This document shows positions 9,044-19,100 of a stretch of 64,000 nucleotides of DNA, piece after piece. Each line of letters starts with the position of its first letter. Position 1 is the first letter of the stretch. The position numbers and the translations under genes are program-made. This DNA is from Croceibacterium selenioxidans (GTDB taxonomy: Bacteria; Pseudomonadota; Alphaproteobacteria; Sphingomonadales; Sphingomonadaceae), in contig NZ_JAHFVK010000001.1 in the NCBI RefSeq assembly GCF_018599195.1, positions 62,001-126,000 of the forward strand. The letters run 5' to 3'. The notes under the pieces were generated by a model that saw only the letters and a program-made list of their open reading frames with translations, had not been told where the DNA came from and did no database searches.

Positions 9044-9062
9044 CAACCCGAGTCGCGGGTTG
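9044..9062. terminator. Hairpin between the his operon and ybgC
   Basis: CAACCCG at 9044-9050 and CGGGTTG at 9056-9062 form a perfect 7-bp stem with a 5-base loop, in the 93-bp gap between hinT and ybgC. There is no U-tract. It may attenuate read-through from the his operon into the tol operon, or be a leader structure of ybgC. Confidence 0.35.
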
Positions 9063-9081
9063 GCTAAGGCCTTCCCGGACG

Positions 9082-9543
9082 ATGGTTAAGACGCTGCCCC
9101 CTCCTCCCTCGGGCCTGTTCCAGGGCCCGCAGCACCTGTTCCCGGTGCGTGTCTATTACGAGGACACGGACCTTTCGGGGATCGTCTATCACGCCAATTA
9201 TCTGCGTTGGTTCGAACGGGCCCGCTCGGACATGCTCCGGCTGCTCGAGGTTGACCAGCGCGGTGCTGTCGAAGCCGGGGAGGGGGCCTATGCCGTCGCC
9301 GACCTCGCGATCCGTTATCTTGCCCCCGCACGCCTTGACGATGCGGTGATCATCGAAACGACCGCAACCGAGATCGGTGCGGCAAGCGTACGCCTGCTCC
9401 AGCGGGCGACGCGAGAGAAAGACCTGCTCGCGGAAATGTCTGTTCGGGTTGGATTCATCTCCCCTGATGGACGACCGCGCCGCCAGCCCGCTCCGTGGCG
9501 GGCCGCCTTCGAAACCGTACTTGCCCCGAAAGACGCTGCATGA
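9082..9543 (+). CDS. ybgC: Tol-Pal associated acyl-CoA thioesterase
   Basis: Hot-dog thioesterase of 153 residues. The core is PVRVYYEDTDLSGIVYHANYLRWFERARSDML, including the catalytic Asp of the 4-hydroxybenzoyl-CoA thioesterase type (in the DLSGIVYHANY segment). It is the first gene of the tol-pal operon, as in many proteobacteria. The stop overlaps the tolQ start by four bases. Known YbgC enzymes act on short or medium acyl-CoA or acyl-ACP and associate with phospholipid enzymes; the substrate here is unknown. Confidence 0.92.
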   Translation: MVKTLPPPPSGLFQGPQHLFPVRVYYEDTDLSGIVYHANYLRWFERARSDMLRLLEVDQRGAVEAGEGAYAVADLAIRYLAPARLDDAVIIETTATEIGAASVRLLQRATREKDLLAEMSVRVGFISPDGRPRRQPAPWRAAFETVLAPKDAA

Positions 9544-10246
9544 TCCTGCTTTCGACCCTCTCTTCCACAGCTGCCACTGCGCCAACACGGCTCGATCCGG
9601 TGCAATTGTTCCTCGATGCCGACATCGTGGTGCAGATCGTCATCGCCGGCCTCGTGCTGGCGAGCATCTGGGTGTGGATGATCATTGTCTCGTTTTCGCT
9701 GCGTATCTCCAAGGTCCGGCGTCAGAGCCGCCGGTTTGAGGAAGAGTTCTGGGATGCAGATCAGCCTGACGCGTTGGTTTCGCGAAAGAAGAAGCAGGAC
9801 AACCCTTCTATCCGTGTGGCCGCGGCTGGGCTCGAAGAACTGCGCAGCTCGACCAAGGACGGCTTGCGCAATCGCGATGGGACAAAGGCGCGTATCGCGC
9901 TGATCATGGAAGGCCAGGTCGCGACCGAGGCGGATGCCCTTGCGGACAGGCTCAACTTCCTCGCCACCACGGGTTCGGTTGCGCCTTTCGTGGGCCTGTT
10001 CGGCACGGTGTGGGGCATCATGAACAGCTTCTTCCAGATCGGGATGGAGCAGAACTCTTCGCTCGCCGTGGTAGCGCCGGGCATTTCGGAAGCGTTGTTC
10101 GCGACGGCGATCGGTTTGTTCGCGGCCATCCCCGCCGTCATCGCCTACAACCGCTTCAGCCACCGCGTGAATGCCTATGAGGCCCGGCTGCAACGTTTCG
10201 CCGACCAGGTCCACGCCCAGATCGGGCGCGAGCTGGAACGCTCCTG

Positions 10247-10247
<1 letters not shown>
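9540..10247 (+). CDS. tolQ: Tol-Pal inner-membrane motor subunit TolQ
   Basis: 235 residues with the TolQ/ExbB topology: a first membrane helix (IVVQIVIAGLVLASIWVWMIIVSF), a long cytoplasmic loop, then two helices containing FLATTGSVAPFVGLFGTVWGIMNSF and ISEALFATAIGLFAAIPAVIAYN. With TolR it uses the proton gradient to energise TolA during outer-membrane constriction. The ATG at 9540 (ATGA with ybgC) is preferred over the upstream open frame because it gives the usual length. Confidence 0.96.
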
Positions 10248-10693
<446 letters not shown>

Positions 10694-10701
10694 CCCAGGC
10701 A

Positions 10702-11619
10702 ATGATGGGGCCAGCTACACATCTATCTCGCGAAGAGCGCATCGGTCTCGGCATAGCAGCCGTGGCCCATATCGCGCTCGTCGCGGGACTGTACTACAAT
10801 GTGCAGGACGACCCCACGCCGCTGCCGATCCCGGAGCGGATGACGGTCAGCCTGGCTGACCAGGTGAGCCTTGAATCGACCGCGCCGGATGCCGTGCCGG
10901 AAGTCCAGGCCGCCGTCGCGCCCGTGCTTGCGCCAGAGCCCGCGCCGGTCGTTGAGCCGGTGCAGGAGCCGGTTGTCGCGCCTCAGCCCAAGCCGACAGC
11001 GCGGCCGGTTCCGCCACCGCCCACGCCGCGCCCTACCGCCAGGCCGACGCCCAAGCCCGCGCCCACGCCAACGGCACGGCCTTCGCCCCGGCCGACCAGT
11101 TCAGCCCGCCCGACGCCCGCGCCTTCCGCGCGCCCAGCACCTGCGCCATCGGCGCGCCCGTCGGCAGCCCCTTCGGCCCGCCCCACAACTGCGCCCACGC
11201 AGGCCAATCGTGGGGGCGGAAGCCGGCTCGGTTCCGACTTCCTTGCGGGCGCTGGAGCGAGCCAGAGCGGAGCGACCCGCGGAACACAGGCAGCCGCTTT
11301 TGGCGCCGCAGAGCAGGCGTCGCTGCAGCAGGCGATCAACCGCCAACTCGGTCCCAACTGGAGCGCGCCGCAGGGTCTCGATGCGGAGAAACTCGTCACG
11401 GTTCTCGTCTGGGAACTCAACGAGGATGGCAGCCTGAAGGGCAGACCCCAGCTGGTTAGGCAGACGGGAATCACCGATTCAAATCGGCCACAGGCCGCGC
11501 TGCACGCGGAACGCGCGATCAAGGCGGTACAGCTAGCCGCGCCGTTCGACTTGCCCAAGGAATTTTATAGCAAATGGAAGCGCCTGACATGGACGTTCGA
11601 CAGAAGGCTTGGACCATGA
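10702..11619 (+). CDS. tolA: TolA, periplasm-spanning Tol protein with Pro/Ala-rich linker
   Basis: 305 residues: a short cytoplasmic start, one membrane helix (LGIAAVAHIALVAGLYY), then a linker of about 130 residues built from repeats of PxPxARPxP and PSARP. The C-terminal TonB-like domain (from about 210) contains LVTVLVWELNEDGSLKGRPQLVRQTG. The proline-rich linker replaces the alpha-helical domain II of enterobacterial TolA. It links TolQR to TolB and Pal. The stop overlaps tolB by four bases. Confidence 0.9.
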   Translation: MMGPATHLSREERIGLGIAAVAHIALVAGLYYNVQDDPTPLPIPERMTVSLADQVSLESTAPDAVPEVQAAVAPVLAPEPAPVVEPVQEPVVAPQPKPTARPVPPPPTPRPTARPTPKPAPTPTARPSPRPTSSARPTPAPSARPAPAPSARPSAAPSARPTTAPTQANRGGGSRLGSDFLAGAGASQSGATRGTQAAAFGAAEQASLQQAINRQLGPNWSAPQGLDAEKLVTVLVWELNEDGSLKGRPQLVRQTGITDSNRPQAALHAERAIKAVQLAAPFDLPKEFYSKWKRLTWTFDRRLGP

Positions 11620-13010
11620 ACATCCGCACACTCTTCCTCAGCGTGGGCCTCTGTGTCCTCGCCGCTCCGGCGTTCGCCCAAGATGCCGGCCAGGCTCCTG
11701 CGGGTGCTCAGCCCGTCGAGGTACCCAACCTTGAAGACGAAGGTCTGGTAGGCACCGTCACCGACGAAAGCGCCTGGCAGGATCTTGGCATCGCCATCCC
11801 GGCCTTCGCCACCAACAGCAACCAGCCCACGGCCGCCAACGCGCAGGGAACTGGCGCGCTTGGACTCGAGCTTGGACGCGTCGTCTACAACGACTTGCGC
11901 AACAACGGCCTGTTCCGCCCGGTGGGGCCCGACGCGCTGCCGCGTCCGGCCTATCCGGAGATCACCGCTCCGACTTGGGGCGCGTGGCAGGGACGCTCGG
12001 CCGAGATGCTCGTACAGGGCTACGTGCGCGCCAATGCGGATGGTGGGCTGACGGTCGGCTGTTACCTCTATGACGTGCAACTGCAGCAGGAGCTCGTCCG
12101 CGAAGGCTGGGTGGTCACAGCAGCCGACTGGCGCCGCGCCGCACACAAGTGCGCCGACCTCGTCTATTCGCGCCTCTCCGGCGAGAGCCCGTTCTTCGAC
12201 AGCAAGATCGCCTATATCGCGGAGACCGGCCCCAAGGGTAACCGCGTCAAGCGCCTGGCGATCATGGATTCGGATGGGGCGAACCATCGCTTCATCACCA
12301 ACGGCCAGGCAACGGCGCTCACGCCGCGCTATTCGCCCGACTATTCGAAGATCGTCTACCTAAGCTACCTCAACGGCTATCCGCGCATCTTCGTCTACGA
12401 CATCGGAACCGGACGGCAGACGCTGGTGACCGAAAGCCAGAACCCGACGATGGCGCCGCGCTGGTCGCCGGACGGCAAGTGGATCCTCTATTCGATGGCC
12501 ACGGGCGGCAACACCGACATCTATCGCGTCTCGGCCTCCGGAGGCGGCACCAGCCAGCGGCTAACCGACACCCCGGGCATCGACATCGGTGGTTCCTATT
12601 CGCCCGATGGCTCGAAGATCGTGTTCGAAAGCGACCGTTCGGGCAGCCAGCAGATCTATGTGATGGACGCCGACGGCGGCAACCAGCGGCGGATCAGCTT
12701 CTTCGGAGGCCGCGCGGCGACGCCCGAATGGAGCCCGCGGGGCGACCAGATCGCCTTCACCCACATTGCCGGCGACCTCCGCGTCGCCGTCATGAGTCCG
12801 TCCGGCGGCGGCATGCGTTACCTGACCAATAATTGGCAGGACGAGGCGCCGACCTGGGCTCCCAACGGGCGCATCGTGCAGTTCTTCCGCACGGCGCCGA
12901 ACAGCGGCGAAACCTCGATCTGGCAGGTCGACCTGACCGGCCGGAACGAGCGCCGCCTCAATACTCCAGTCGGGGCATCCGACCCCGCCTGGGGACCAGT
13001 CCTGCCATAG
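11616..13010 (+). CDS. tolB: TolB periplasmic beta-propeller protein
   Basis: 464 residues with a signal peptide (MNIRTLFLSVGLCVLAAPAFAQ), an N-terminal alpha/beta domain, and WD40-like beta-propeller repeats seen as RYSPDYSKIVY, RWSPDGKWILY, SYSPDGSKIVF, EWSPRGDQIAF and TWAPNGRIVQF. It docks to Pal and is released by TolA. ATG 11616 is chosen because it starts a perfect signal peptide and forms an ATGA overlap with tolA; the upstream in-frame Met residues would spoil the signal. Confidence 0.96.
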   Translation: MNIRTLFLSVGLCVLAAPAFAQDAGQAPAGAQPVEVPNLEDEGLVGTVTDESAWQDLGIAIPAFATNSNQPTAANAQGTGALGLELGRVVYNDLRNNGLFRPVGPDALPRPAYPEITAPTWGAWQGRSAEMLVQGYVRANADGGLTVGCYLYDVQLQQELVREGWVVTAADWRRAAHKCADLVYSRLSGESPFFDSKIAYIAETGPKGNRVKRLAIMDSDGANHRFITNGQATALTPRYSPDYSKIVYLSYLNGYPRIFVYDIGTGRQTLVTESQNPTMAPRWSPDGKWILYSMATGGNTDIYRVSASGGGTSQRLTDTPGIDIGGSYSPDGSKIVFESDRSGSQQIYVMDADGGNQRRISFFGGRAATPEWSPRGDQIAFTHIAGDLRVAVMSPSGGGMRYLTNNWQDEAPTWAPNGRIVQFFRTAPNSGETSIWQVDLTGRNERRLNTPVGASDPAWGPVLP

Positions 13011-13095
13011 GGTCAGGGTCCTGACCCTGAATACCAACAGACGTTTCCGTATCGGGTCGCACCGAAAGAGAAGTTATCCAAGGAGGAGAATAGAC

Positions 13096-13605
13096 ATGAA
13101 CAAGACCGCAATCGCCGTGACCCTTGCGAGTGCGCTTGCCTTGTCGGCCTGTTCGAAGAAGGCGCCCGAAGAACTGCCGCCACCGCCGCAGACCACCACG
13201 CCGACCCCCAGTGGTCCGCCGCCGCAGACCGGACCGATCCCCGGCTCGCAAGCGCACTTCGCGCAGGCGATGCAGGGCCGCGACACGATCTACTTCGACA
13301 CCGATCAGTACAACATCGATCCGGAAGATCAGGCGGCACTGCGCCAGCAGGCTCAGTACATGCAGCAGTATGCCGACATTCGCGCCACGATCGAAGGCCA
13401 CGCCGACGAGCGCGGCACGCGCGAATACAACCTCGCTCTGGGTGAGCGCCGGGCCACTGCAGCCCGCAACTACCTCGTCAGCCTGGGTATCTCGCCGGAC
13501 CGTCTGAACACGGTCAGCTACGGCAAGGAACGCCCAATCGCGCTGGGCTCGGACCAAGCCTCGTGGGCCCGCAACCGCCGCGCGGTGACGGTTATCCTGA
13601 ACTGA
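13096..13605 (+). CDS. pal: Peptidoglycan-associated lipoprotein
   Basis: 169 residues with a lipobox LALSAC (Cys about 17), a proline-rich linker (PPPPQTTTPTPSGPPP) and an OmpA-like peptidoglycan-binding domain (IYFDTDQYNIDPEDQ, IEGHADERGTREYNLALGERRA). It anchors the outer membrane to peptidoglycan and cycles with TolB. An AAGGAGGAG ribosome site lies about 7 bases before ATG 13096. There is an 85-bp gap after tolB. Confidence 0.96.
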   Translation: MNKTAIAVTLASALALSACSKKAPEELPPPPQTTTPTPSGPPPQTGPIPGSQAHFAQAMQGRDTIYFDTDQYNIDPEDQAALRQQAQYMQQYADIRATIEGHADERGTREYNLALGERRATAARNYLVSLGISPDRLNTVSYGKERPIALGSDQASWARNRRAVTVILN

Positions 13606-13622
13606 GGTCTGTGAGTTCCGCT

Positions 13623-13650
13623 CTCCCCCTTCCGTTTGCGGGAGGGGGAG
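13623..13650. terminator. Terminator hairpin after pal
   Basis: CTCCCCCT at 13623-13630 pairs with AGGGGGAG at 13643-13650; the stem extends through TCC/GGA with one bulged T. It follows the pal stop by 18 bases and precedes the 3' end of the small minus-strand gene at 13706, so it could be bidirectional. C-rich stem-loops of this kind recur in sphingomonad intergenic DNA. Confidence 0.55.
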
Positions 13651-13705
13651 GGTTCTCAGGTGTTACGATGCAAGTTGAGTCGCCTGATCCGCCGCAGCGA
13701 CAGAG

Positions 13706-13873
13706 TCAGTCGAAAAGCGGCAGTTCAGCCGAAAAAGAAGGCGCGGCGAGTTCGATCGTGGCGCCCTTTTCATGATCCAGGCGTTCAATGCCAGCCTGGG
13801 CCGGACCGAACAGGGCCAGCGCCGAAAGAGCGAACACGGAAAAAGCCGAGGCCACGGAAAGCTGCTTGGACAT
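13706..13873 (-). CDS. Small exported peptide (55 residues)
   Basis: The minus strand from ATG 13873 to TGA 13706 encodes 55 residues: a signal peptide (SKQLSVASAFSVFALSALAL, then FGPAQA) with a clear AQA cleavage site, and a mature part of 28 residues, GIERLDHEKGATIELAAPSF plus SAELPLFD. There are no cysteines and the mature part is slightly acidic. It lies alone between pal and the J-domain gene, and a 162-bp AT-richer stretch upstream could hold its promoter. No family recognised. The signal peptide supports it as a real gene. Confidence 0.6.
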   Translation of the reverse strand: MSKQLSVASAFSVFALSALALFGPAQAGIERLDHEKGATIELAAPSFSAELPLFD

Positions 13874-14035
13874 AATCAATCTCTATTCGGAAACTGGCGC
13901 TATACGTAGCGAATATCCGTCTATATTGCAACGCAGCATATCCGGACCGCGGTCAATGAATCCTGCGCGGCAACGCCTATGCGGCATGGCCGGGAGCGCC
14001 TATAGTGAAAAGATGCTGTCGGTAGAGTTAATATC

Positions 14036-14569
14036 GTGAGCCGTTCGACCCGCTCCCTTGACTGGGGCTTTCCTCGCTGGCGCAGCTACGGCACCACGCG
14101 TGAGGCGGCCAAGGTTCGCCTGTGCGACAGGCATGGCTGCGACGAGCCCGGGAACTGCCCCGCCCCGAAGGCGCCGAACAGCCCCGAGCGTTGGTATTTC
14201 TGCCAGCGCCACGCCGCCGAATACAACTCCAAGTGGGACTACTTCGAAGGCCTGGAAAAGGCCGAGGCCGAAGAGCGCGCGGGTGCCGAGGAGCGCACCA
14301 ATTCCGCTTATGCTTCTGCCACGTACTACGGCTGGGGCGGATCCGGCGACGGCAGCCGCAGTGCCGACGAGATGCGCGCGCTCGAAGTTTTAGGGCTCGA
14401 AGTCGATGCGGACTTCGAAACGATCAAGAAAGCCTGGCGCGCGCGGGCCAAGGAACTCCACCCCGACGTCAAGCCGGGCGACGCTGGAGCGGCAAAGGAA
14501 TTCCAGGCCTGCCAGGTCGCCTATGAAGTGCTGCGGCAGGCCGAAGAACGGCGCGAGTGGCGAGGGTAG
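14036..14569 (+). CDS. J-domain (DnaJ-like) protein with C-terminal J domain
   Basis: 177 residues starting at GTG 14036. The N-terminal part has cysteine/histidine pairs (LCDRHGCDEPGNCPAP, WYFCQRHAAEYN) that look like a small metal-binding region. The C-terminal 60 residues are a J domain: ALEVLGLEVDADFETIKKAW, the LHPDVKPG HPD motif and FQACQVAYEVL. It would stimulate DnaK-type chaperones. The C-terminal position of the J domain and the Cys-rich N-terminus are typical of an alphaproteobacterial DnaJ-like family, not of DnaJ itself. Confidence 0.88.
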   Translation: MSRSTRSLDWGFPRWRSYGTTREAAKVRLCDRHGCDEPGNCPAPKAPNSPERWYFCQRHAAEYNSKWDYFEGLEKAEAEERAGAEERTNSAYASATYYGWGGSGDGSRSADEMRALEVLGLEVDADFETIKKAWRARAKELHPDVKPGDAGAAKEFQACQVAYEVLRQAEERREWRG

Positions 14570-14582
14570 GTTAACCCTCGCC
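14559..14582. terminator. Hairpin at the end of the J-domain gene
   Basis: GGCGAGGGT at 14559-14567 pairs perfectly with ACCCTCGCC at 14574-14582 around six bases. The stem includes the stop codon of the J-domain gene and ends 10 bp before the stop of the convergent small gene, so it fits a bidirectional terminator, though without a U-run. Confidence 0.5.
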
Positions 14583-14591
14583 TGCCGAGCG

Positions 14592-14843
14592 TCAGGGACT
14601 TACCGCGGCATCGTCGTTGCCGGTTCCCACCAGGACGGCCAAAAGCACGGCCATAACCGCGATCAACGGGATAACGAACCCGCCGCCGCTGAGGAGGCCG
14701 TTGCCACCCAGGCTTTCGGCCTCTTCAACTCCCGCGCCGGTGCGAGCGATCGCGCCCGAGCCGTCGGCAGCCTGCGCCACGACGGGTGAACCGGCCATCG
14801 AGACCGCGGAAATCGCGACCAGAACATACTTGCCCAATCTCAT
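14592..14843 (-). CDS. Small exported protein with C-terminal membrane helix
   Basis: 83 residues: a signal peptide (MRLGKYVLVAISAVSMAG, then SPVVAQA), a short Gly/Ala/Glu-rich spacer, a hydrophobic helix (GGFVIPLIAVMAVLLAVLVG) and an acidic tail (TGNDDAAVSP). I do not recognise a function. Similar signal-spacer-helix miniproteins are frequent in sphingomonads. It is monocistronic, convergent with the J-domain gene. Confidence 0.65.
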   Translation of the reverse strand: MRLGKYVLVAISAVSMAGSPVVAQAADGSGAIARTGAGVEEAESLGGNGLLSGGGFVIPLIAVMAVLLAVLVGTGNDDAAVSP

Positions 14844-15010
14844 GGACTTGCCTCCACTATCTGAGCCGTCCCCTTATGCCCTTCCCGCGCGATTGACGAG
14901 CCATCGTTTGGCGAAGAGTCACGGTTTCAGCCCTTCCTCACCCTTTGCTCATGCCCCACAGCCTGACTGAGGTCATTATGCTTCCGCGGCTTGCCGGAGG
15001 AGATGAGTGC

Positions 15011-15391
15011 ATGACGGGATCGGCCGAAAATCTGGCCTACCGCGCGGGAGCCTTCGTAGCTGTGGTGGCATCGCTACTCACGGTTTGGACGACGATCGTT
15101 CGCGACGACGGCACCGGTATGAGTTACTTCATGCTGGTCATGGCGGCGATCGTGGGGGCCGTCTCTGCCGGGTTCGGTCCGGCCGGCATGGCACGGGCCA
15201 TGGTCGGCGTCGCGATCATGCAAATGCTCCTCGGCACCGCCACGGCGACCGGGCCGGTCACCGCAAGTACGCCGGACGGCCCGTTAAAGGCTTTGCTCTT
15301 CGGCGGCATCTTCGCGGCGCTGTGGTTGATATCGGCCATGTTCTTTAGGGCGGCGTCAAGGACAGCCAGTAAGGCACCTGCTCTGCGATAG
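15011..15391 (+). CDS. Four-helix membrane protein, hypothetical
   Basis: 126 residues from ATG 15011, preceded by GGAG about 8 bases upstream. Hydrophobic segments: AGAFVAVVASLLTVWTTIV, YFMLVMAAIVGAVSAGF, AMVGVAIMQMLLGTATATG and ALLFGGIFAALWLISAMFF. Small integral inner-membrane protein of unknown function. The frame is open back to 14945 but the extension has no membrane or family features. The 167 bp upstream carry no other gene I can see. Confidence 0.65.
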   Translation: MTGSAENLAYRAGAFVAVVASLLTVWTTIVRDDGTGMSYFMLVMAAIVGAVSAGFGPAGMARAMVGVAIMQMLLGTATATGPVTASTPDGPLKALLFGGIFAALWLISAMFFRAASRTASKAPALR

Positions 15392-15542
15392 GCGCCTGGC
15401 ACTGCACCCGCTTTCCGAACCGGACCAAGGGTCGGTAACGGACATCTCGCCCCAAACCCCTCGCTCAGGTGAATTGCCGATGGTTAGCGCCTGCTGGGTG
15501 GATCAAACTGCCCGCGCACGTTCACCTTCGAAGGGCGGAACC

Positions 15543-16100
15543 ATGACCACACTACGCAACTGGCTCGTCGCGCTGGGGCTCGTCCTGGCCACCACGCTTA
15601 TCGGTCCGTCACACAGCGCCATTGCGGCAAGCGCTTCGGAATTGTCCACCGACGGCAAGGCCGCGCTCGAGCGGCTCTATGCCCAGTCGGAAAAGGCGCG
15701 CAAACTTGGCCAGGAGGCCCGCGCCATCCTGGTATTCCCCAAGATCGTGAAGGCCGGCTTCGTAGTTGGCGGGCAAAGCGGGGAAGGCGTTCTTTTCATC
15801 GACGGCAAACCGGCGGGCTATTACCGGATTTCCGCAGCCTCGATTGGCCTTCAGGCCGGTGGGCAGACATTTGGCTACGCGCTCTTCCTGATGAACGACA
15901 GCGCGATCGGCTATCTCAAGGAAAACAACGGATGGGCGATCGGCACGGGACCGAACGTGGTCGTGGTCGACGAGGGAGCGGCAGCCGCCGCCAACACGAC
16001 CACGCTCAAGAATGACGTCTACGCCTTCCCGTTCGACCAGAAGGGGCTGATGGCCGGCGTGGACCTGGAAGGGTCGAAGATCTCGGCGATCCATAAATAG
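15543..16100 (+). CDS. SYLF (YSC84-like) lipid-binding domain protein, secreted
   Basis: 185 residues: a signal peptide (MTTLRNWLVALGLVLATTLI, cleaved after SHSAIAA) followed by a SYLF domain (ARAILVFPKIVKAGFVVGGQSGEG, YYRISAASIGLQAGGQTFGYAL, and a C-terminal MAGVDLEGSKISAIHK). SYLF domains bind phosphoinositides in eukaryotes; bacterial members are periplasmic or envelope proteins of uncertain role. The start at 15543 is chosen because it begins the signal peptide and follows an AAGGGCGGAACC purine stretch. Confidence 0.88.
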   Translation: MTTLRNWLVALGLVLATTLIGPSHSAIAASASELSTDGKAALERLYAQSEKARKLGQEARAILVFPKIVKAGFVVGGQSGEGVLFIDGKPAGYYRISAASIGLQAGGQTFGYALFLMNDSAIGYLKENNGWAIGTGPNVVVVDEGAAAAANTTTLKNDVYAFPFDQKGLMAGVDLEGSKISAIHK

Positions 16101-16166
16101 CCACTTCGCGCGTCAACGCGAACGGCCTGCGAACCCGATGCGCCCCGCGACCAAGGGCGCATCGGC

Positions 16167-19100
16167 TCAGGTCTTGGCCGGCTTCCGCGAGCTGGCAGGC
16201 TTTTGGGAGCTGCGCTTCGGCCTGGCCTTTCCCGTTTCGGGGCGTTCCTCCTTTTCCCGCTGCCGTGGGATATCCTGCGGGCGAGGCGGGGGGACGTCGC
16301 GCGTTTTTGCCGGGGGCGGCGGGGGCGGAGGCGGTGCGGGCCGGGCCTCTCGCACCCGGAATTCGCTGGGTAGCAGCGCCTCTACATCGATCGAGGGAGC
16401 CTCCCCTTCGCGGCCGGCGACGGTATAGGTCGCCGACACATCCACCTTGGCGCTGCATTCGAGCGCCACGACGCCAAAGGTCAAGGCACCCTGTGCCGGC
16501 GCCGGCGCTCCCAGCAGCATCCTGGCGATACTGCAGCAATCGATCGTCGTCGCTTCTCCGGGCTTGAGGACCATCCGATCCTTGGCCCGTGCCGAAACCG
16601 CATCCGGCCACCGCCCGGAAGTGGCTCCGGCAAAGGTGGTCGGGATGACCGCGAGGATCAGCGCCACATCCTTCTCGGTCCCGTTGTAGGCTGTGACCGC
16701 GGTGGCGAAGCGTCCCGGCACGACCGACGAGCAATCGCAGCATTCACCGCCTTCCACCCCGCATGCCAGCGAGGTTGTGTAGCGGTATCCCGTACGGATG
16801 CGGGATGGCGGGGCGACGACCACCGGACCTCGATCCGGCTGGCCGACAGTCAGGCCGGGATCGGCGTCGCTGCCGGGCTCGGTCTCCACTTCCTGGACGT
16901 AACGGCCGTCGCCCAGGTCGACGAGGCCGCCTACCAGGGTCCCGCCGGGCAGCGGTTGGACGTCTAGGTCGTCACCCATTCCGGGCCCGACCAGGTTGCC
17001 GTACTTGTCCTGGGGGGTGAAGATGACCTGCCACTTGTCACCGCCCGTCGGGCCGGTACCGTTCGGCTGGGTGGTGACCGTGGTGGACCCCGGATCGATC
17101 CCGACCGCGACATGGTAGCTCCACTGGCATTCGCGAGTGGTCGTACAGTTGATCGCCACCGTCGCCCTGGCGTGGAACGTATAGGTCCCGTCTACCACGA
17201 GCACGTTGTCGAGCCGCGCCCCGAAGATACCGGCAGGCTCAAACATCTCCGAACCCTCGGGTTCATCGCTCAGGACGTAGTTTGAATCGACATAGTCGGT
17301 CGCAGGCGCGCCAGTGTCCTGCTCGATCTTCTTCAGGGTCGACTGGCGTTCCGGCAGGACATCACCCTTGATCGTGGTTGCCGCGGCCAGGCCCTTGTTG
17401 GCGATCAGGGTGCCGACGCTCTTGGCCGGTCTCCGCACCGCGAGCGACACGCTTCCCCCCGGGGGCACGCTCTCATCGGCGAATTGCAGGATCACCTTGG
17501 GATGGAGGACATCGCCTGTGTAGATCCGCTGCGGCTGGATGAACGGCCGCAGGCTCGGACCACCGCGCGCGTTGACGTTCACGAAGTAGTTCACGGGAAT
17601 GGCCGGGGGCGGGAACTCTCCCCCGCCGGGCCGGAAGACCCGCGTCTTCCACACACCGTCGCGCTCGCCGCCTTGCGGCAGGGGAACGCGGGCAAAGCGC
17701 CAGGTCGTACCGGCGTCGCTGTCGATCCCCCCGGCTCCCAGATTGACGATCTGGCCGCTGGGTGACTCAAGCTCGATGAACAGCGGAGCATCCTCGTTGT
17801 CCCAGCCGATCACGATGGTGACCGCTTCCTCGCCGCAGACGTGGAAGGGAATTGAGGGCCCGACCCTCAGGCTGGCCGGCAAGTGCAGTTGCGGATCGGC
17901 CAGGGAGCCGGCTTCGAAGATCTCACCGAAGGCGAGGGCGAAGAACTTCTTCAGCTGCAGCCCGTCTCCGGCCCGTTTGTAGAGGCCGCCGTGCGACTGG
18001 GCGAGACCGCTGAGCTTGGCGCCGTCGAGATTGCTCTCCGCGCCGAACCCGATGGCGGTGATTTCGATCGCGCCGAGGCCGCTGACATCGGCGATCTTCT
18101 GCGGTTCGTTCTCCATGCCGTCCGTGAGCAACAGGATCGTCTTGGGCAAACCGCTAGTACCGGCAAGCTGATCGCGGGCGACCGCTAGACCATCGCCGAT
18201 GCTCGTTGCGCCGCTGGGCGAAATGGCCGCCAGCTTGCCGTTGATCTGCGACTTGGTGCTCGTCGTGACCGGCGCCAGGGCGAAGTCGACCGGGCTGGTG
18301 GCATCGTTCGAGAAGGAGATCAGCCCGGCGCGGTTGCCGGTGGTGCGGATCATGTTGACGAACAGCTCGGCAGCGGCGCGAGCCTCGTTGATCTTGATTT
18401 TCCCGCCCCCGGCTCCTTCGCTCATGCTTCCCGAGCGATCGAACACCAGCATGACCGCGCGCTGGGTCGGTGGGTTGGGAATGACGATCGGGTCGGCCAT
18501 CATGGTCTTGAGCGCCGAATAGGACAGGCTGCAGCCGCTTCCGTTCGAAAGCACCCCCACGATATGACCCGAGGCGTCGAACAGGCCCGAGCCCGAGCTG
18601 CCCCCGGCGACGTCGAGATTGACGCCGATCGAAGTGCCAAAGAACGAGATCGGCATTGTGCCGCTCGCTGAAGGGGAGACCTTCTTGACCGCGCCGTTGG
18701 GGTGATGGACGCCGAACACCGCCTCGTTGGCTCCGAGATTGGTGATCCTGACCGGGACCGGCGACAGGGGCGGCGTGCCGCGGATCTGCAGGATCGCGTA
18801 GTCGCGCCCGTCGGTGAAGCGGAACTTCACCAGCTTGATCACTTTGTAGAAAACCGCGTTGTACGCGGGCAGCAGCGAGCCATCGCAAGCGACTTCGTAA
18901 TCGAAGGTCACCGAGCTGGTCGGCACCTCGAACGGATGGTCCGAAATGCAGTGGGCGGCGAGCACGACCAGGTCTGAATCGATCAGCGTGACCGAGCAGG
19001 TGCTGACATTCTCTTCCGGGTGGCCGCTGCTCGGCTGGTGGATCGACACGATCATCCCGACGCTACGGGCGACCTTGTCCTGCGGAGAGCCGACCGGCGC

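Noticed and set aside
13563-14039. Short plus-strand frames between pal and the J-domain gene
   Set aside because: They lack ribosome sites and protein-like composition; the minus-strand frame with a signal peptide is preferred.
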